Shown here in pieces: positions 1 through 11,595 of a stretch of DNA of 64,000 nt. How positions within the stretch are numbered: position 1 is the first letter of the stretch; every line of letters begins with the position of its first letter. The notes below the pieces were generated by a model. It saw nothing but the letters and a program-made list of their open reading frames with translations. It was not told the origin of the DNA and ran no database searches. The DNA is from Deinandra increscens subsp. villosa. Lineage: Eukaryota; Streptophyta; Magnoliopsida; Asterales; Asteraceae. The stretch covers positions 51,115,502 to 51,179,501 of the forward strand of contig JBCNJP010000006.1 in NCBI GenBank assembly GCA_039602395.1. The letters run 5' to 3'. The translations under genes and the position numbers were made by a program.

Positions 1-1
1 A

Positions 2-818
2 GTGCGCATGCTTACATTTGATTATAAAAGAATATGTTTTGCTGAGAAAAAGAAGGAAGATACACCGGAGATGGTTACCAAAAGGATTGAAGCAATGGTT
101 AACCCCATCAAGGCCGCATTTGAGAAGTTGTTTAATGAGTATAAATTGCTTTATGACGTTGGGAGTTCAAGCAGTGCTTCACAAATGGATGAAAGTATTC
201 AGGTACCTTTAGATGAAGAAGATGATTTTTTATCAATGTTTAAATCCGAGGGAGGTTTCACCTCGTCTAGTAGTAGTAGATCCGAATATGAAAAGTACTT
301 GGATGATAAGGAGGAGGAATGGTATGCAGGATTTGATATTATGAAATGGTGGAAATCAAATTCTTCCAGATACCCGATTTTAGCGAGAATGGCTAAAGGT
401 ACGACCACTTTCAACATTCAATATAGATATATTTATATATAATTTGCATGTCATATATGGTCTTTTGTTTGTTTTAGATATATTGGCGATTCCGATATCT
501 AGTGTTGCTTCTAAGTCGGCCTTTAGTACCGGCGGAAGAGTAGTGGACGTGTATAGAAGTTCTCTGTCTCCTCCAGTTGTCGAGTCCTTGATATGTACAC
601 AAGATTGGATCCGTAAGGCAAAAAAAAATAATAAATGAGGACGTGGACTCGACAGATTTTGATGAAATTGGCAAAGGTATCATAATATCATATAGTACAT
701 TACTTCTCGTCTTCATATAGTTCTTGTATGTTACTTTAGTTATAATAATATTATTTCTTGTGTAGAAATTTCAGAGAACCTCGAACCAAGTCAGACGATT
801 ACAACAGAGCTCAATTAG
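2..818 (+). pseudogene. hAT transposase, C-terminal dimerisation region (RICESLEEPER-like), three exons
   Basis: This is the C-terminal part of a hAT transposase, the nuclear enzyme that excises and reinserts the element; the hATC region mediates dimerisation. Exon 1 (2-398) enters from upstream and contains the conserved EWYAGFDIMKWWKSNSSRYP block. A 79-bp intron (399-477, GT-AG) leads to exon 2 with ILAIPISSVASKSAFSTGGR, the hATC signature. A second intron (677-765) leads to a short last exon ending at TAG 816-818. The reading frame is broken in exon 2 at a run of nine A (620-628): upstream the frame stops at 636-638, while the downstream frame stays open and splices in phase to exon 3. Either a one-base slip in the homopolymer is real or it is an assembly error. 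The N-terminal BED finger and catalytic core are off the left edge. Confidence 0.85.
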
Positions 819-2229
819 CCGGTGGTAAGTGGTTGCGGATGCATATTACAAAGATAAAGAACTTAGATGATTATTTACTTTTTTCATTTCATTCGTGTCG
901 TTGATTAGATATTATACATTTTGTTTCTAATATTTTTGACTTGTGGGTTTAAGTTTGTTTGTTTTTGGTTGATTAATGGTTTAAAAATTGTTTTCTCAAT
1001 ATATTTACTTCTAGTGTGTGTAATATGCTAAATTGCTGATTTTACAATCAAATGTTGAAGGATTTTTTGGGAATTAATCAAAGAAACAGGTCAAAATTAC
1101 CCGTGATGTGTGTGATGCTTATGATTAGGAGCTTTACAGAAGCAAAGCAAGCACCTTTACCCTGCTGTTAACTGAGCTCAAGATCAGTCAGGTTCAGGTC
1201 CACTAGTTTACACTAATGAATTTGACTTCTACACCATGAGACACATAAATCTCACATGAAGGAGGCAAAAACACTCACAAAACTTTTATCAAGCAGGTGG
1301 TATGCATTCTAAGGTGAATTCACAAGCTGCAACTTAGTTGAATCTATTCTAACCATTCTAGCATAGTTGTTTAGTAAAGTAGCAAGCATTGTTGTTTAGT
1401 GTACAAGAAAGGAAGAACAAACTTGGAATTCCTAACCAATTAATCAAGAAAATCAAATAGAAAATGAGGAACAAACCTGGAATATACATAGAACCTGCAG
1501 AAATCACGCCTAATTTGTGGCAGAAATGGATCGATGGATGTCGATGGTTTGAGGCAGAAATCACGCCCAAATATGCAGGTCAGCAGGTGTTCTTCTTACC
1601 TTAGAACCTGCATCTGCTCTACCTTAAGCAAAAAGGAGACAGTTTTAGTCGCTATAAAACTAACAGATTGTATTAGGGGCTGGGTAATGGGTCATTAAAA
1701 CTAACAGATTGTTCCTATAAACACCTATAACTCAAAAACTTTCTGCTACCAGGGAAAAATCACAAATAAAAGGGATAAAATGCTATACAATTGAATAAGA
1801 ATGTGAAGTAAAATGAGACTTTAATACCTGTAAAATCCATAATAGAATCGTTGTGAATGAAGGTCTTTTATCCGAAATCAAAAAACACAAATACACATAC
1901 AAATCAACGCAAGCAAAATAGATGAAACTTTAACCTGTAAAAATTAGGCCAAACCTTGAGCAAGAAGGAAAAGCCAAAACCGATGTGAGCCATCGACACA
2001 CAAATAGACAATTCGTATACCACCGCCATACCGTCTTTGTCACCATTGACGATCCACCACCGAGGTTGCGGTTGGGAGCAGCAAGGTATGAAATTTGTGA
2101 ATGCAGGCATTGAATTGCTCTTAACGATTGTAAGAAAACGAAATCAGAGAATAACACGGTTGTTGAGGAGTGATTTGTGAACTGAGGGATGGAACAGAAG
2201 CAATCGGAGATGAAGGCGGAGTTGTTGAG
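819..2229. other. hAT 3' non-coding interior
   Basis: I see no convincing coding sequence here. The stretch is AT-rich, with short imperfect duplications; for example GCAGAAATCACGCC occurs twice between about 1498 and 1570. Its position between the transposase stop and the right terminus fits the 3' untranslated and subterminal part of the hAT element. Minus-strand ORFs at 1904-2303 have no recognisable domain. Confidence 0.5.
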
Positions 2230-2403
2230 GATTTCGGTCTCGGGCTTTGACCTAGGACCGAAGGACCGAACTTATACAAAACCCGATACCCGTTTTTGTC
2301 CATTCGGTCTGGTCTTCGGGTCTCTTTTATACCAATATCCGGGTATCGGGCCGGGCCGGGTTTTTTTCGGGTCGAGCCGGGTAGCGCTGTTTGATCACCC
2401 CTA
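2230..2403. repeat. hAT subterminal GC-rich repeats and right terminus
   Basis: This block is far more GC-rich than its surroundings and is full of short CGGGT/ACCCG and GGGCC motifs in both orientations, ending in TTTGATCACCCCTA. Clusters of such motifs next to the terminus are typical of transposase-binding subterminal regions of plant hAT elements. Function is inferred from position. Confidence 0.5.
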
Positions 2404-2648
2404 CCTCCTCCTCATGAACGCCAATGCTTTGAATGTAATCAGATGAGCCACTGGAAAAGTAACTGCCCCATCTACCTTGCTAAGATCAAGATGACTAGAA
2501 ACCCCAGTAAGGGTTGCTCATCAGGTATGTCAATAAATGTTATTGAACTTTTCATTGTTTCCTCCAATGCATGGTTATTTGATTCTGGATGTGGTTTCCA
2601 CATTGTTAATGTTTTGCAGGAACCTGAAAAGTGGAAGAAGATAGAACA
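2404..2648 (+). pseudogene. Copia-1 gag end and protease start (5' fragment)
   Basis: In frame from 2404 the translation gives a CX2CX4HX4C zinc knuckle (C at 2425, motif CFECNQMSHWKSNC) followed by a protease-like block with LFDSGCGFHIVN (active-site DSG in place of the usual DTG). The knuckle closely matches that of Copia-2 gag at about 14730-14770 minus, so the two belong to related families. The frame runs into the Gypsy-1 LTR at 2649 and continues at 19534 once Gypsy-1 is ignored: the codons on either side join smoothly through the duplicated GAACA. The missing 5' part, including LTR and most of gag, lies beyond the hAT insertion, outside the window. Confidence 0.85.
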
Positions 2649-4611
2649 TGTAGCATCCCGAGTTTCGTAATATATTGGGTATATAACTCTAATTATAATT
2701 TACTTGGGTTTTAGTGTAATAAGCGGGTTTAGGAGATTAACCGGGCTATTTAATGGGGATTTCCTAGTTAATAAGTTAACTTTATTAATGGATGTTAAAA
2801 CTAAAGGAAGTTAGAGGATTAATTGTGTAAATAAGGGTTTTGGTTAAGTTTTATAAAAACATGAAATTTGAGGGACCATAGCTGTAAAATTAAAAGAGGA
2901 GAAAACAAGTCTGGGTTTCCCCTAGACTCAGAATCGCGTACGAGAGGAGAGGGAGGAGGGAGAAGCCCTAGTTCATCAATCTTCTTGAATCCAAGGAAAT
3001 TTGTGAAGGATTTTGCTACGGGAAACCGAATTTAGGAAGAGGGAGGCTTCTAGATGATCATACTCTTCTTAATTTCTCTCGTGGGTGCAAGTAAGTAGTT
3101 AACTTGATGTGGGTGATTTTGTAGGTTTATACTAATGACCATATTGAGGTCGAATTCTGTGTTGCTATGTGTTTATGTGCCTAGATGAAGTTAAATTATT
3201 GCTTGCATGATTGATTCTATGTGTGTTTGATAGAATTGGGATAGGGGTTAAACCCCATCTTGTAGAAATCGAAACCCATTATGGGTTGGGGGATTTGGAT
3301 GGTAATTTGATTGAATGAAATCATAATGAAGCTAGGAAATTGTTAAATTGTGCATGAAATCTGATTGTGTTGTGTCTGAAATTAAGAATGGGATGTGTGG
3401 ATGTTTCGTATGTTATTTGTTAGTTAGGATGTTATGTATGCACACTAGGTGCTCGATGAAATGCTTGAATGAGAGTGAACTTGTGTGTATGCTGATTTCA
3501 TGAGTTGTTTAGGGGTTGGTATGATAATTGTGTGACCCATGAATGTACAATGGTAATCTAAACAATGTAATGACTATAGGTGAAGCGGGAGGAAATGCAA
3601 GCTATCAACGCGAGGGAAAGAACAAAGCTTAAAAGGTAACACTTAGTAGCTAGTGGTTGATGATAAATAGTTGGTTACAAATTTGATTTTAAAGCGGAAG
3701 TTTGATGGTTTATATGTATTGGGAGGGGCATTGGTTGAACCATTGAGAAATTGGTCATGTAATATGACTAAGTAGAGCTGCATTATATGACCCATATGGG
3801 GTTGAGCTGGATGTTGTGGCAAGACGAGGAACTACGAGAGTTTTGGACCTCGGATTGTCCCAACATTGAATTCAAGTGGACTAGCACAGTGTGTGTGTGT
3901 GTGCTAAGGGGAAATTATAATGAAGGAAATTCTGATTGAAAACATAAACATAAGTTGGTTTTGTGTCTGTTGTGTTAGCGGGTCAAACGGGTCGGGTAAG
4001 AAGTTACCATTATCGTTATCTGACTAATGAAATCGGATATGAAATTTGTGAATTTGGGTGAAATCTTCTTAATGCAGGTAACTATAAGTTCATGGTGCTA
4101 AAAATTCAGGTTTGATAGTTTCGAGGTTTACCAAGCTGAAAAATGCAGAAAAATGGCTAAGTATGACAAAACTGGCCTGGAGCCCTGGAAATCAGGCTCC
4201 AGGCGTATCGCCTGGAAGTCCAGGAGCTCGAAGCGATACGCTTGGAGCTGCAGTCCAGGTTTTTGTTTTGTTTTCTTGCTTTTAAAGGATATAATGCTTT
4301 GATAGCGGATATAGGCCACTAATACTAACGTGTTACTAGTGTTATTGGCAGGAAATCATTAATGGATGGGTCGGGATCGAATCGAGGAATCATGGAACCG
4401 AACATCATGTATTTTGGGATTTCATCTTCTATATTTACTTAGTAGTAAATGTATGTAAGTAAACTACCATGTAGTTAATGGCGCCAAACGCATGATTTTG
4501 TAAATGTGGATTAACGATGGATGAAAGTCTCAAAAAAAAATATATTATGAATTTTTCTAGCTCTGATTCTAAATGACGTATAATTCGGTAAATTGGGATT
4601 GGGGCCTTACA
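2649..4611 (+). repeat. Gypsy-1 5' LTR (1963 bp)
   Basis: It begins TGTAGCATCCCGAG and ends GGGGCCTTACA, followed three bases later by the tRNA-Met-type PBS. The same sequence recurs at 9358-10189 and 18427-19533. Substitutions cluster in the first 115 bases (about eight), with fewer later. One conspicuous indel is the palindrome CCAGGCGTATCGCCTGG (4199-4215), mostly missing from the 3' copy. Confidence 0.95.
2845..3096 (+). promoter_or_regulatory. Gypsy-1 LTR core promoter, leader exon and splice donor
   Basis: A TATA-like box (TTTATAAAAAC, about 2850-2860) lies in the LTR. About 230 bp downstream is a consensus donor, GTGCAA|GTAAGTAG, with the cut after 3090. The matching acceptor CTTTCAG ends at 4866, six bases before the gag ATG. 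Splicing would remove the rest of the LTR, the PBS and the leader (1776 nt). No transcript evidence is available; this is inferred from splice consensus and position. Confidence 0.5.
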
Positions 4612-4614
4612 AGT

Positions 4615-4632
4615 TGGTATCAGAGCCACGGT
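4615..4632 (+). other. Gypsy-1 primer binding site (initiator tRNA-Met type)
   Basis: TGGTATCAGAGCCACGG starts three bases after the 5' LTR end. TGGTATCAGAGC is complementary to the 3' end of plant initiator tRNA-Met and is the usual PBS of many plant LTR retrotransposons. Confidence 0.9.
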
Positions 4633-4872
4633 TTGAGGGATTCAAGTGTCGTGGGGGCACTTGAACTCAAACCAAGTGCTCATGATGGGGAAAAATGTTC
4701 GGTTCAAGGTTCGATCTTCCGACCCGGTAAGTGAATTTAATTCTCTATTAAGTGTTAAATGATGAAATGTGCGGTATGGACCATTTTAAATGGTTAAGCT
4801 GAAAATTTTGAGTGACTAAAAAGCGGAAGTATGTGATTATGATGCTAACCTATTGTAAACTTTCAGTTTACT

Positions 4873-5886
4873 ATGGCGGATGAAAGCAACCCAGCTGGGG
4901 CCCTTACGGAGCCCATGATTGCAGAGGTAAAGAAGCTGATTTCTGATGAAATTGAGACCTCGGTGGAAGCAGCAGTATGGACCTATGTGGGTCAAATGGA
5001 AAATGCCTTGATGGAGGCATTAGAGAAGAAGCTGGAATCGATGAGAAATGATATTATAGCGGAAGGAAGCGGGAAGAAAGATAAGGGGAGGTGTACTTAC
5101 AAAGATTTCATGGCGTGTAAGCCTCCCCTATACACTAGTGAGGCGGATCCGATAGCCTGTCACCAATGGCTAGCGGAAATTGAAGCGGTATTTTAGCGGA
5201 GTCACTGTGAGCCGGAGGATCAAGTGATGTTTGCAACCGGGCAACTCCGGTCGCATGCAAAAGACTGGTGGGATATGACACGTGAGGAAAAGGGAAGGGA
5301 TGCCATAAAGGCCGTGAATTGGGAAGAGTTTAAAGCGGTGTTTGCGGTATATCATAGCCCTGAGTCTGAAGTGAACAAAATACAAGATGAGTTGATGCAG
5401 TTTCACCAAAAAAAGGGACAACCGATCAGGGAGGTAATCAGTTACTTCCTGGATCGAGTGAAATTCTGTAAAGAGCTGCTGAGAACAGAGAAGCAAAAGT
5501 TCTACCAGTTTAACAATATGTTAAACGCTGATTTTAGGGAATTCATTAATACTTCCCGATGTGTGACTCTCGAGGAGCTGATCATTGCTTGTCGAGAGAG
5601 AGAATTAGAGTTGAAAAAACAGGTGGAAAGAGGCGAGAAGAGGGGAGTAGAAAGCAGTTCTACCCCAAATAAGAAATCAAGGGTGAATGAATCACCCAAG
5701 AAAGATAAAAACAAGAAGAGTGGTTCGTCTGATTGCCCACATTGTGGGAGAGCGCATAAGGGAGAATGTTTCTTTTTGACAAAGCAGTGCTATGGTTGTG
5801 AAAAGACAGGGCATAATATACCACAATGTCCTAGCCCTGCAAGGTTATGTTTTGGATGCCAGAAAGACGGGACATAAGAAGAGTGA
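4873..5886 (+). pseudogene. Gypsy-1 gag (capsid and nucleocapsid)
   Basis: The ATG at 4873 begins MADESNPAGALTEPMIAEVK. Gag forms the virus-like particle that packages element RNA. The retrotransposon gag domain spans about 5080-5600 (ACHQWLAEIEAVF, ARDWW-like SHAKDWW). Zinc knuckles follow: CPHCGRAHKGEC, CYGCEKTGHNIPQC (5740-5830), then CFGCQK... A TAG at 5194-5196 interrupts the gag domain. The third knuckle is out of frame from about 5865, where the gag frame meets TAA (5875-5877) and TGA (5884-5886); the expected GHKKSEC is readable in another frame for about 60 bases before the original frame resumes at 5887, implying two compensating small indels. Confidence 0.88.
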
Positions 5887-8800
5887 ATGCCCAAACCCGA
5901 GTCGGGGGCGGGTCAAAGCGGAGCAAAGCCGGATATTCCTCGGGCGAGAGGAAGATCTTATCAGCTGACTGTGGAGGAAGGAAAGGTGGATCCACGGGTA
6001 GTGACATGTATCTTTATTGTAAATTCTATCCCTGCATATGTATTGTTTGATACAGGGGCGAGTAGATCATTTGTTTCATATGATTTTACCCGTCACCCTT
6101 CTTTTGTTATTAACAAGCTGTCTGTGCCCTTAGAAGTAGAAATAGCAGATAACAAGAGTGTCTTAGTCTTTGATGTGTATCGTGATTGTAAGATCTCTAT
6201 AGAAGATGAAGATTACTCGATTGATTTAATACCAATGATGATGGGCGAATTTAAGGTGATAGTGGGAATGGATTGGTTATCCAAATACCAAGCCAATGTG
6301 GTGTGTAACCGCAAGGTGATTGAATTAATATCGCCGAGTGGGAAGCAGGTTGTCGTTCAAGGGGAAAGAAAGAATGAGATCACATTGTGTTCTGTAATGG
6401 AGGAAAGGAAATACATCCAACACAGGTGTAAATCCTATTTGGCATATGTGGTGGATACGGAACGTGAGAGTAATAAAGCTGAAGCGGTACCCGTTGTGCA
6501 AAAATTCCTAGACGTTTTCCCTAAGGACCTTCCGGGCATACCACCGGATAGGGATGTGGAATTCCGGATCGATTTGGTATCTAGGGCCAAGCCGGTGGCT
6601 CGAGCTCCGTATCGGCTAGCCCTTACCGAGATGCAAGAATTGATGAAGCAGCTGTAAGAGTTGCTTGATAAGGGATTCATCCGGCCAAGTGTATCCCCTT
6701 AGGGTGCACCAGTGTTATTTGTGAATAAGAAAGACGGTAGTCTAAGGATGTGTATAGACTACCGTGGAGCTGAATAAGCTGACCATGAAGAACAAATATC
6801 CTTTGCCCCGAATTGATGATCTGTTTGACCAGTTACAAGGGGCGAGTTGGTTCTCTAAGATTGCTTTAAGATCGGGGTACCATCAGCTGAAAGTAAGAGA
6901 AGAGGATGTCCTAAAGACAGCCTTTCGAACGCGGTTTGGGCATTACGAGTTCTTAGTAATGTCTTTCGGGTTGACTAATTCACCGGTGGCTTTCATGGAC
7001 CTTATAAACCGTGTGTGTAAGCCGATGCTGGATCGTTCTGTGGTTGTATTTATTGATGACATCTTAGTGTACTGGTGGAGTGAAGAGGAGCACGCCCAAT
7101 ACTTGCGTGAGGTGTTGGAAACTCTAAGGCGGGAAAAACTCTATGCGAAGTTTTCAAAGTGTGCCTTTTGGTTGCGGGAGGTACAATTTTTGTGACATGT
7201 GGTGAATGCTGAAGGAGTATTGGTAGACCCTGCCAAGGTCGAAGCAGTAGCAGGATGGAGAACACCTAAGAACCCGACTGAAATCCGGAGTTTCTTAGGA
7301 TTGGCAGGCTACTATAGGAGATTTATTCAAAATTTCTCCAAAATAGCCTTACCATTAACTCGACTTACAAGGAAGGATGTGAAATTCGAATGGGGTGGAA
7401 AACAAGAAGAGTCCTTCCGGACCCTAAAGGAAAAGTTAACTCATGCTCCCGTGTTAACTTTACCTGATGGGACGGAAGACTTGGTGATATACTCAGATGC
7501 GTCATATCTCGGCTTGGGATGTGTACTTATGCAGCGGGGTAGAGTGATAGCCTATGCTTCGAGGCAATTGAAGAGTAATAAGGTTAATTATCCAACTCAT
7601 GATCTTGAGCTGGCAGCGGTGGTGTTCGCCTTAAAAATTTGGCGGCATTATTTGTATGGCATCCCGTGCACCATTTATACTGATCACAAAAGCTTGAGAT
7701 ATTTGTTTGATCAGAAGGAGTTAAATATGAGGCAGCGAAGGTGGTTGGAGATGATTAAAGATTACGATTGTGAGATTCATTACCACCCGGGAAAGGCCAA
7801 TATGGTGGTAGATGCCTTAAGTAGAAAAGGGGATTACACTCCTATTAAGGTGAAATCGATGAGGCTGGTTGTAACCTCAAATATTCTTGATTCAATCAAG
7901 AAAGCACAGGAGGAAGCGGTGAAAGAAGAAAATTTGAAGAAAGAGCGGATAAAGGGAGCGGTGAAAGACTTAGTCCACGAGGACAATGGTATTAAATATC
8001 GATTCGAGCGGATATGGATTCCTAACACTTGCAGGGTAAAAGAGTTGCTCTTAGACGAGGCTCATAAATCTCGGTATTCAATCCATTCGGGAGCCACGAA
8101 AATGTACCATGATCTAAAACGCGAGTATTGGTGGCTGGGCATGAAGCGGGATATAGTAAAATATGTGGAGAAATGTTTGACTTGTCTTCAAGTCAAAGCT
8201 GAACATCAGAAGCCGTATGGTAAGCTGCAACCACTTGAGATACCGAAGTGGAAATGGGAGCACATCACAATGGATTTGCTCACAAAGTTATCAAAAACAA
8301 GGAGAGACTTTGATGCTATATGGGTAGTAGTGGATCGACTAACTAAAAGTGCTCATTTCTTGCCTATTAGTGAGTCATATTCTTCAGAGAGAATGGCAGA
8401 TGTGTATGTAAAAGAGATCGTATCGCTGCACGGGATTCCAGTATCAATCGTGTCGGATAGAGACACCCGTTTGACCTCTAAATTCTCGCGGGAATTTCAG
8501 GAATGTATGGGTACTCGGTTACTGTTATATTACCGCATACCATCCTCAAACCGATGGGCATAGTGAGAGGACAATCCAAACACTCGAGGATATGCTGCGA
8601 GCGTGTGTGTTGGATTTTGGAGGAAGCTGGGAAACTCATTTACCTTTGGTGGAATTCTCTTACAATAATAGCTATCATGCTAGTATTGGAATGTCCCCAT
8701 ATGAGTCACTTTATGGGCGGAAGTGTAGAACCCCGTTGTGTTGGGGTGAAGTGGGTCAAAGGGAGTTGGCCCATAAGGATGTGGTCAAGGCTACTACAGA

Positions 8801-9356
8801 AAAGTTTCATATCGTTAGAGCGCGTTTAAAAGCCACCCAGGATCGATAGAAATCGTATGCAGATAAGAGGCGTAGAGATATTGAATTTAAAGAAGGGGAC
8901 CATGTGTTGCTAAAGGTGTCCCCTTGGAAGGGAGTGATTAGATTTCGGAAGAGGGGAATGTTAAGCCCACGGTTCATCGGGCCTTTTAAAGTCATTGCTA
9001 AAGTGGGTCAATCGGCGTACCAACTAAAATTACCCGAAGAGTTGAGTGGAATCCATGATACATTCCACGTGTCTAACTTGAGGAAATGTTTAGCTGACGA
9101 GACCGCCTATGTGCCACTGAATGATATCGTGATTGATGACAAGCTAAATTATGTGGAAAGGCCGATTGTAATTCTTGACCAAAAAACCAAGCGGTTGAGA
9201 AATAGAGAAATTGATCAAGTAAAGGTGAAATGATTGCATAGGAAGGGATCGTACACCACGTGGGAGTCCGAGGAGGAGATGCGGAGATACTACCCCCTAC
9301 TTATTCCGGTATGTACTTCTTGTTTCGGGGACGAAACTCCCTTTAGGGGGGTGGAG
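5887..9356 (+). pseudogene. Gypsy-1 pol: protease, RT, RNase H, integrase
   Basis: Protease shows LFDTGASRSFVS (DTGA at 6049-6060). RT spans about 6530-7330, with VVFIDDILVY holding the catalytic DD; the first catalytic Asp of the usual IDLRSGYHQ is Ala here (GCT 6863-6865). RNase H is at 7480-7830 (YSDASYLGLG, TDHKSL). Integrase has the HHCC zinc region near 8080-8200, then a core at 8250-8780 (TMDLLTKL, VSDRDTRL) and the FHVSNLRKCL tail near 9060. Breaks: TAA 6655, TAG 6700, frameshift near 6764, TGA 7193, frameshift near 8520, TAG 8847, TGA 9231. The protein cannot be made intact, and the Asp-to-Ala change would inactivate RT even without the stops. Confidence 0.92.
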
Positions 9357-9357
9357 T
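9345..9357 (+). other. Gypsy-1 polypurine tract
   Basis: AGGGGGGTGGAGT lies directly before the 3' LTR start (TGTAACATCC at 9358), the expected plus-strand primer position. Confidence 0.8.
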
Positions 9358-10189
9358 TGTAACATCCCGAGTTTCATAATATATTGTGTACATAACTCTA
9401 ATTATGATTTACTTGGGTTTTAATGTAATAAGAGGGTTTAGGAGATTAACCGGGCTATATAATGGGGATTTCCTAGTTAATAAGTTAACTTTATTAATGG
9501 ATGTTAAAACTAAAGGAAGTTAGAGGATTAATTGTGTAAATAAGGGTTTTGGTTAAGTTTTATAAAAACATGAAATTTGAGGGACCATAGCTGTAAAATT
9601 AAAAGAGGAGAAAACAAGTCTGGGTTTCCCCCAGACTCAGAATCGCGTACGAGAGGAGAGGGAGGAGGGAGGAGCCCTAGTTCATCAATCTTCTTGAATT
9701 CAAGGAAATTTGTGAAGGATTTTGCTACGGGAAACCGAATTTTGGAAGAGGGAGGCTTCTAGATCATCATACTCTTCTTAATTTCTCTCGTGGGTGCAAG
9801 TAAGTAGTTAACTTGATGAGGGTGATTTTGTAGGTTTCTACTAATGACCATATTGAGGTCGAATTCTGTGTTGCTATGTGTTTATGTGCCTAGATGAAGT
9901 TAAATTATTGCTTGCATGATTGATTCTATGTGTGTTTGATAGAATTGGGATGGGGGCTAAACCCCATCATGTAGAAATCGAAACCCATTATGGGTTGGGG
10001 GATTTGGATGGTAATTTGATTGAATGAAATCATAATGAAGCTAGGAAATTGTTAAATTGTGCATGAAATCTGATTGTGTTGTGTCTGAAATTAGGAATGG
10101 GATGTGTGGATGTTTCGTATGTTATTTGTTAGTTAGGATGTTATGTATGCACACTAGGTGCTCGATGAAATGCTTGAATGAGAGTGAAC
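9358..10189 (+). repeat. Gypsy-1 3' LTR, left segment
   Basis: It matches 2649 to about 3483 of the 5' LTR, including the TATA region and the splice donor GTGCAA|GTAAGTAG (9797-9808). It is interrupted after GAGTGAAC, where Copia-2 begins at 10190. Confidence 0.95.
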
Positions 10190-11581
10190 TGTTGGGTTTT
10201 GACAGTCGTATATGGGTGCCGGTGACGTTTAAAAAAACTTGACCGTTAATTGAAACATTACCGACCGGGTTTAGTAAATTAAGGGTTAAAACGGATTAAA
10301 CCGGTAATCCGTTTACGTAGCGGAATTAATAATTTTACTAATTTTAAACACGTAAACCGTTGGTGTCGAAATTGTGTCAACAGGATCACGATCACCAAAA
10401 ATAATCACGCAAACACCGTTTCGCGTTAAACCAGTTAACGCGAAAATATTAACGGTTACATTAATCGAGATAAAAACATCTAAACTAAAACCTTAGTTTA
10501 TATATACCTTTGCGGTGTTCTAACAAACGTTAGAGACACCGAGGGTCAACAAGATGACGCTAGGGTTTCACGGAAAAACAATCCGAACCGGCGGATTAAA
10601 TCGTTTGCAAATCGCATACACCGTCTCAAACGGATTCGTTGAGAATAGCAACGATTCCGTTTATGGTGGCGACAAGCGAGCACCAATCAAATCGAGACGG
10701 TGACGGCGTCTAGGGTTTAGCCGGGCGATTACCACGATTATTACGACGAGGGCTCGCACTCATAAAATCGTGACGATGATGATTTACCGGTGAGTGGTGA
10801 TTAAAACGCGTCGTGGTTAAACAGAGCTACGCTAGGTCGCGACGGCGAGCTAGGGTTTGTTGATGGCGAAGGCCTCCATCTAGAGGTGGGCATCATCTAT
10901 GTTGAATGGAAATGGGACGAAGGTGGTCATACCTTGATGAGTCACGCGGAAGGTTCGTCCGGTAGCTTCTCGTATTACGCCGTCTTCTAGGGTTCCACGA
11001 AGGAAGTAAGACGACCAAGCTCTAGAGGAGGTTGGTTTGCGTGAAGGGAGGGGACGAGGGAGAAGGGAGGTGGCGGCACTAAAAGTGGCGCAGAGAGAGG
11101 GGGGGGGGGTGTGGAGGAAATGAGCAAGCAAAACTCCTCCCCTAGCCCTCTATATATATAATGGATGGATCCTGAGCTTTATGGAAAACCTAAGCCCATG
11201 AGGATCAAGTCCATTAACCCTTCTCCAAGAAATTTAATATTGCAATTAAACCCCTTATAGTTTGCGGCTAATTAATAAAACAACTTTATTAATTTCACAA
11301 GTCGCAAACTACGAGAAACATAAATAACTATTTATTTATTTCACCATAAAACATTAATCAAAATATTTTTCTCCGTTTATTTAATTATTTCAAGAATAAT
11401 CATTTGTAATTAATTAAATGTTTATTAATCATGAATAAACATTAAATTAATTATATATTTTCGTAAATTACCAGTTAGCCAAGTAAGCGGATTTTTATTC
11501 GTTGCCCCCAGTGTAACTCTTTACGGGTCCAACCGGGTCGGGTTCTTGGTGTTGTCGGGTCTGGACATCCAATATCCAACA
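10190..11581 (-). repeat. Copia-2 3' LTR (left copy, 1392 bp)
   Basis: It is near-identical to 17031-18421 over its length apart from a cluster of differences in the outer 90 bases. A TATA box (minus strand, about 11148-11160) and a donor AAG|GTATGA (minus, near 10930) are present. The LTR ends next to the polypurine tract on its right side. Confidence 0.93.
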
Positions 11582-11595
11582 ATCTCCCACTTGGA
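11582..11595 (-). other. Copia-2 polypurine tract
   Basis: On the minus strand CCAAGTGGGAGATT abuts the 3' LTR. The same CCAAGTGGGAGAT precedes the Copia-1 3' LTR at 23341, supporting family relationship and orientation. Confidence 0.85.

Larger units (their letters stand above)
1..2403 (+). mobile_element. hAT-superfamily DNA transposon, right-hand part (left end outside window)
   Basis: The segment carries the C-terminal part of a hAT transposase on the plus strand and ends in a hAT-like terminal sequence. Read on the minus strand from 2403 the end is TAGGGGTGATCAAAC, resembling the CAGGGGTG-type termini of plant hAT elements. Immediately after 2403 the sequence becomes in-frame Copia gag, so the element appears to sit inside Copia-1 gag. 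A hAT target duplication should be 8 bp (candidate CCTCCTCC, 2404-2411), but the left copy lies outside the window. The end call is an inference from the abrupt change to gag coding sequence and the terminal motif. Confidence 0.6.

Noticed and set aside
2189..2446. An 85-codon ORF crossing 2403
   Set aside because: It joins hAT subterminal sequence to Copia gag in a different frame; no domain.
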